Source: Sorangium cellulosum
GTDB lineage: Bacteria > Myxococcota_A > Polyangia > Polyangiales > Polyangiaceae
Direction of reading: 5' to 3'
Assembly (NCBI RefSeq): GCF_002950945.1
Contig: NZ_CP012673.1
Span: 12,205,501 to 12,269,500 of the forward strand
Length of the DNA stretch: 64,000 nucleotides
Shown: positions 58,107 through 64,000 of the stretch, in pieces
Layout of the letters: each line of letters starts with the position of its first letter
Numbering within the stretch: position 1 is the stretch's first letter
Translations under genes and position numbers: made by a program
The notes under the pieces: model-generated
Database searches by the model: none
The model's input: only the letters and a program-made list of their open reading frames with translations
Told to the model about the DNA's origin: nothing

Positions 58107-59000
58107 TCAGGAGAGCACGTCAGCGGAAGTCTTCGCCCCGAGGACGTTATCGATCCAGCGGTCGAGGGTCGCAACTTCCGTGCATGCCTGGATGCGCGCG
58201 CTCTCGTTCTCGGTGAGCGCGATCCCTGCACGAGCAAGCAGCCGCAGCAGCGTGTCCCTCCTGCCGTTGAGTTCGCCCTCGCGGATGCCCTCGAGCTTGC
58301 CGCGATGGATGAGCTTTTGCACGAACGGGGGGAACGTCGCCTCACCTTCGATCTGTCGTTCCATGATCAACGCCTCCAGAGCTTGCCGCATGGGCTCGCG
58401 CAGCCCGTTCCAGATGACCTGAAAGTATACCGCCGCGTGCTCCTGGTCGAGCCGGCCGAGGGCGACGAGCGCCGCCTGGACCACGGCGAGCCCGTTCGGC
58501 CCGTTGCCATGCGCCACCGCCGAGAGCACGGCGAGTTCCGTCTCCTGCTCCGCCGCAGCCGGGTCGGAGATCTCGGGCACGACGGCCGGACCGAGCACCA
58601 GCGGCCTGATGTGGCCGAAGCCGAGGCCGACGTCGATGTTCTCCGCCGCCCAGGCGGCCACGTCGGCGCCGGGGGCGACGACGAGGACGACCGTGCCGCA
58701 GCGCTTCCTCGCGCGCACGACCGTGACGTACACCGGCCAGGAGAACTTCTTGTCCGGGTCCTCGTCGCGCTGGACCTCGATGACGATCGCCAGCACGAGC
58801 GCGCCGCTCGCGTCGCGGAGCTCGAGCACCAGGTCGGCGCGGAACTCCACGGGGATGAGCTGGTCGAGCGAGGACTCGACCACCGCGACCGAGGCATGCC
58901 GCGGCACATCGACGTGGAAGAGGGTCGCGAGGAAGTGGGGCGCGAGCTCCGGGGTGTCGCGGAACATCTCGACGAGGGCGTTGTGCTCGAGCGTCGGCAT
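58107..59000 (-). CDS. Rpn/PD-(D/E)xK-like protein in a cassette-like unit
   Basis: 297 aa from ATG 59000 (AGGGG nine bases upstream). N-terminal half has the nuclease-like pattern FRADLVLELRDASG and LAIVIEVQRDEDPDKKFSWP (D...E-x-Q), as in the Rpn (recombination-promoting nuclease) and related groups; the rest is helical, with REGELNGRRDTLLRLLARAG as in multicopy Sorangium proteins. The gene is bracketed by attC-like sites: site B upstream (59121-59191) and site A just after the stop, the order of an integron cassette. Activity and role are not known. Confidence 0.75.
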   Translation of the reverse strand: MPTLEHNALVEMFRDTPELAPHFLATLFHVDVPRHASVAVVESSLDQLIPVEFRADLVLELRDASGALVLAIVIEVQRDEDPDKKFSWPVYVTVVRARKRCGTVVLVVAPGADVAAWAAENIDVGLGFGHIRPLVLGPAVVPEISDPAAAEQETELAVLSAVAHGNGPNGLAVVQAALVALGRLDQEHAAVYFQVIWNGLREPMRQALEALIMERQIEGEATFPPFVQKLIHRGKLEGIREGELNGRRDTLLRLLARAGIALTENESARIQACTEVATLDRWIDNVLGAKTSADVLS

Positions 59001-59120
59001 GACGCTGGGCCCCTGGCACACGCCATACCGGCGCGAAACGACAGGGAAACGCGAGCAAGGAGCCCTCTCAGGGGTGGCGGCGCCATGGCGGAGGGGGCGG
59101 CCGCCCCCCGTGGCGCGTCG

Positions 59121-59191
59121 GTCCAACGACCGCGGTTCAGCCGCGGTGCCGCGCGCAGCGCCCCACGTCGGTCTGCAACCGCTTGTTGGGC
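59121..59191 (-). other. attC integron recombination site B
   Basis: 71 bp on the minus strand, 8 bp after the stop of the decayed gene. R'' GCCCAAC (59191-59185), spacer AA, L'' GCGGTTGCAG (59182-59173), central part, L' CTGAACCGC (59140-59132), spacer GGTC, R' GTTGGAC (59127-59121). L'' and L' pair over nine bases with one bulged G (59176), the extrahelical base that marks the recombined strand in integron attC sites. This is the full simple-site plan of an attC. Confidence 0.8.
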
Positions 59192-59198
59192 GGGACTA

Positions 59199-59895
59199 CT
59201 ACGGCAGCCAGCGGAGGATGTTTTCAAGGTCGTCATCGCGGTTACCCGATCCGTCGATAAGGCTTAAGCTGCGCGGGTGGAGAACCAAAAGATGCGCCGG
59301 TTTTGCGGCACTAAGCCGACAAAGCGTTCGATCGAACGAGACCTCAAGACGTCGAGTGTCACGCCGGAACACCCCGAATAGATTTGTGTTAGTGGACCCA
59401 GTCAATGCTAGCGCGATGTGACGCTGCTCCAGGTCGGCAGGTTTGCGATAGTCGGGCCACAGCTTGCCGCCGCCACGTCCTGTATTTGCCTTCGCATGAT
59501 GCGGCTCAATGCGCAGCGAATCTCTTACCGCTCCTTCGGTCGCGCTGCTGCTCGGCGCAAGTGTCTGCCAAGGGTTTGCACAGTCTTGCCGGTACTTGCC
59601 ATAGATGGATTTTTCGATGAACACAACCACGACGTGCTCGACGTCTGGCGTCCGTATACGAGCGGCTGCACCGAGCAAGAGATCTGCTTCTCAGTCTTGC
59701 GCCCGTTCAGCGGGATTCTCTCCGCGATCGTTGCAGCAACGTGGATGGTGTCGACGCCCGGATAAGGGCAAGGTACGCTCCCACGAGAGCTGTGAAATGC
59801 TTCTCTTTTGCAGAACTGAACGCGGAGTCCAGAGCGGACTTCTGGTCCTTCTCCAGCCAGTTCGCCAAGCCTGACGCAGTGATGAACTGTGACAT
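59199..59895 (-). pseudogene. Decayed cassette gene, two apparent frameshifts
   Basis: Starts at ATG 59895 (GAGGAGC before it) with MSQFITASGLANWLEKDQ and reads 62 aa to a stop at 59707. A second frame carries VDTIHVAATIAERIPLNGRK, and a third runs ADLLLGAAARIRTPDVEHVV and on to the stop at 59199; joined by two frameshifts (near 59765 and 59685) they make one plausible protein of about 230 aa. Family unknown. GC is near 55 percent, far below the neighbours, so it came from elsewhere. A GTTGGGC box 14 bp before the ATG and attC site B after the stop make it a second cassette. Confidence 0.6.
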
Positions 59896-60220
59896 GCTCC
59901 TCACTTTCCGCCCAACGTCGCGATCAACTGTGACGCACAACCTATCACTGTCGTCCAACATGTAGGCCGCGAGCCGCCGCAGTTCATCTTCGTATTCCCG
60001 CGGATGAGCAGCCTCTCCCCGCAGCCTATCTCCGTATCCCCGGAGACAAGCCGCGACCTTCCGCGACCTATCAGCGCATATCCGGAGATAGGCCGCTGCT
60101 GCACCGCTGCTGTATAGCTACGTATTCCCATCGCCACGCCGCGGGCGCCCAGCAGCTCGGGCCGCCAATTCGTGCCGATGGTGCCGCGCCCCGTGCGACC
60201 AGGCTTCACCGCCGCCGCCC
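59896..60220. other. Intergenic region with degenerate repeats and a lone R-box
   Basis: 325 bp. It contains GTTGGGC on the minus strand (59915-59909), which marks the left edge of the decayed cassette, and four degenerate 42-bp units (59977-60143). No gene, and no complete attC or attI that I can support. Confidence 0.5.
59977..60143. repeat. Four degenerate ~42-bp repeats with internal dyads
   Basis: Units start near 59977, 60019, 60062 and 60104, sharing CCGC...TAT...CGTATYCCC. Each of the first three has its own dyad: TCATC/GATGA, TCTCCG/CGGAGA and CCTATC/GATAGG, so the arms changed together. Confidence 0.6.
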
Positions 60221-63124
<2,904 letters not shown>

Positions 63125-63319
63125 CGCGGCCAACTCCTTGTCCTGCAAGACGGTCTTTTTCTCTCCTGCCGCCGGGATGCGACCGGCGCTTGCAGGCGGC
63201 GTGCGCCCGCGAGGATAACGGTGCGGCGCGGTCCGCCACAATCCCCGGCCCCCGGGCGCCGCGCGGCGTCGATCCCCCTTTGACAAGGGGCGGCCTTCGC
63301 CGGACAGTTCAGGCCTCCC

Positions 63320-64000
63320 GTGAGCGCCTCACCGCCCCCCGCCCCCGGCGATCCGTCGCCCTCCGCGAGCAGCGCGCCGCCGGAGGGCCCCGCGGCCGAG
63401 ATGGTCGGGCGGGTCATCTCGGACCGGTACCGGATCGTCGAGCTCGTCGCCACGGGCGGCATGGGCGCGGTCTACAAGGCCGAGCACCTGCACCTGCGCA
63501 AGTGGCTCGCCGTCAAGCTGCTCCTCCCCGCGGCGAAGAGCTCTCCGGAGCTCACCGCGCGCTTCGAGCGGGAGGCGATCGCGGGCGCGCACATCCAGCA
63601 CCCGAACATCGCCTCGGCGACGGATTTCGGGACGTTGCCCGACGGCTCCCGGTTCCTCGTGCTGGAGTACGTTCGGGGCGCGACGCTCGATCGCATCATC
63701 AAGCAGGGCCCCGTGCCCGCCGCGCGCGCCGCGGAGATCGCGCGGCAGATCGCGGCGGCGCTCGCCGCGGCGCACGAGCACGGCGTCGTGCACCGCGATC
63801 TCAAGCCGCGCAACATCCTGATCGAGCACGGCACCGGCGCCGTGAAGGTCATCGACTTCGGGTTCGCGAAGGTGCCCCTGGAGCGCTTCTCCACGCCGGG
63901 CACGGACAGCGGCGAGGAGCCGCCCGCGACGGTGCGGATCACCCTGAGCGGCATGGTCTTCGGCACGCTCGCGTACCTGGCGCCCGAGGCCGCCCAGGGC
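63320..64000 (+). CDS. Ser/Thr protein kinase, 3' end outside the window
   Basis: Open frame from GTG 63320 to the window end, at least 227 aa. A Pro/Ser-rich start of about 30 residues leads into YRIVELVATGGMGAVYKAEH, AVKLLLP, HRDLKPRNILIEHG, VIDFGFAKVPL and TLAYLAPEAAQG: an intact Hanks-type catalytic core through the APE motif (HRD, DFG and lysine all present). Met at 63401 is a possible later start. The first G of the loop is replaced by Ala-Thr (ATGGMG), common in bacterial kinases. 195 bp from the divergent kinase gene, so the two may share control. Confidence 0.85.
   Translation, partial: MSASPPPAPGDPSPSASSAPPEGPAAEMVGRVISDRYRIVELVATGGMGAVYKAEHLHLRKWLAVKLLLPAAKSSPELTARFEREAIAGAHIQHPNIASATDFGTLPDGSRFLVLEYVRGATLDRIIKQGPVPAARAAEIARQIAAALAAAHEHGVVHRDLKPRNILIEHGTGAVKVIDFGFAKVPLERFSTPGTDSGEEPPATVRITLSGMVFGTLAYLAPEAAQG

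Noticed and set aside
58017..59191. Transposon or insertion-sequence ends instead of attC sites
   Set aside because: The sites are in direct, not inverted, orientation, there is no transposase, and each lies just after a stop codon.
59909..59985. Third attC or attI upstream of the decayed cassette gene
   Set aside because: GTTGGGC is present but no matching R'' box or paired L boxes were found, so only a lone box is claimed.

Overview
The window is about 64 kb of very GC-rich DNA (third codon positions almost all G/C) with dense, mostly bidirectionally packed genes, several Hanks-type Ser/Thr kinases, many Ala/Pro-rich low-complexity tails and in-frame minisatellites, Cys-rich surface lipoproteins, and gene families typical of myxobacteria. 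I infer a large-genome myxobacterium of the Sorangium/Polyangiaceae type; the genus is inference, the high GC and gene content are seen.

Layout. 1-5.4 kb: c-di-AMP module, folP-cdaA-cdaR on the minus strand and a divergent PgpH-type HD phosphodiesterase. 5.4-13.8 kb: acyl-CoA dehydrogenase, a membrane Ser/Thr kinase, a lipoprotein, a Tat-exported DUF362 protein, a ComEA-like HhH protein, two Hsp20 proteins and a CPBP-like membrane protein. 14-16.4 kb: mpl and an inositol-phosphatase gene overlapping by 4 bp. 16.5-16.8 kb: a 6S RNA gene with promoter and intrinsic terminator. 17-24 kb: cupredoxin-like protein, Cache-domain membrane protein, FadL-like porin, trxB, family-4 uracil-DNA glycosylase, DUF2085. 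24-31 kb: TPR membrane protein, lipoprotein, malonyl-CoA-synthetase-like enzyme, LURP-one-like protein and a stand-alone PglZ-like protein that ends in a 125-bp palindrome. 31.2-33.8 kb: ECF sigma / zinc anti-sigma / STN-bactofilin-like membrane protein operon preceded by five 21-bp repeats. 34-40.5 kb: hydrolase, multiheme cytochrome, MCE protein, CAP protein, Uma2 nuclease. 40.6-45.1 kb: an overlapping trio of Hsp70-like, J-like and membrane proteins. 45-52.9 kb: CDF exporter, thiolase, oligoribonuclease, a pseudokinase flanked by 19-bp repeats, XRE regulator, ABC exporter. 53-57 kb: two surface lipoproteins and argS. 57-60.2 kb: two nuclease-like genes and a decayed, AT-richer gene, with two integron-type attC sites. 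60.2-64 kb: divergent receptor-like Ser/Thr kinases, the second cut by the window end.

The most unusual item is the 58.0-59.9 kb segment: on the minus strand it reads as gene, attC, gene, attC, the arrangement of integron gene cassettes, with no integrase in the window and a base composition clearly below that of its surroundings. Other points of interest are the Hsp70/J-like/membrane trio, the PglZ-like protein without BREX genes, the pseudokinase with repeated dyad sites, and the phased repeats before the ECF sigma operon.

Gene starts were chosen by eye from domain boundaries, ribosome-binding sites and overlaps; very long antisense open frames caused by the GC bias were left out.
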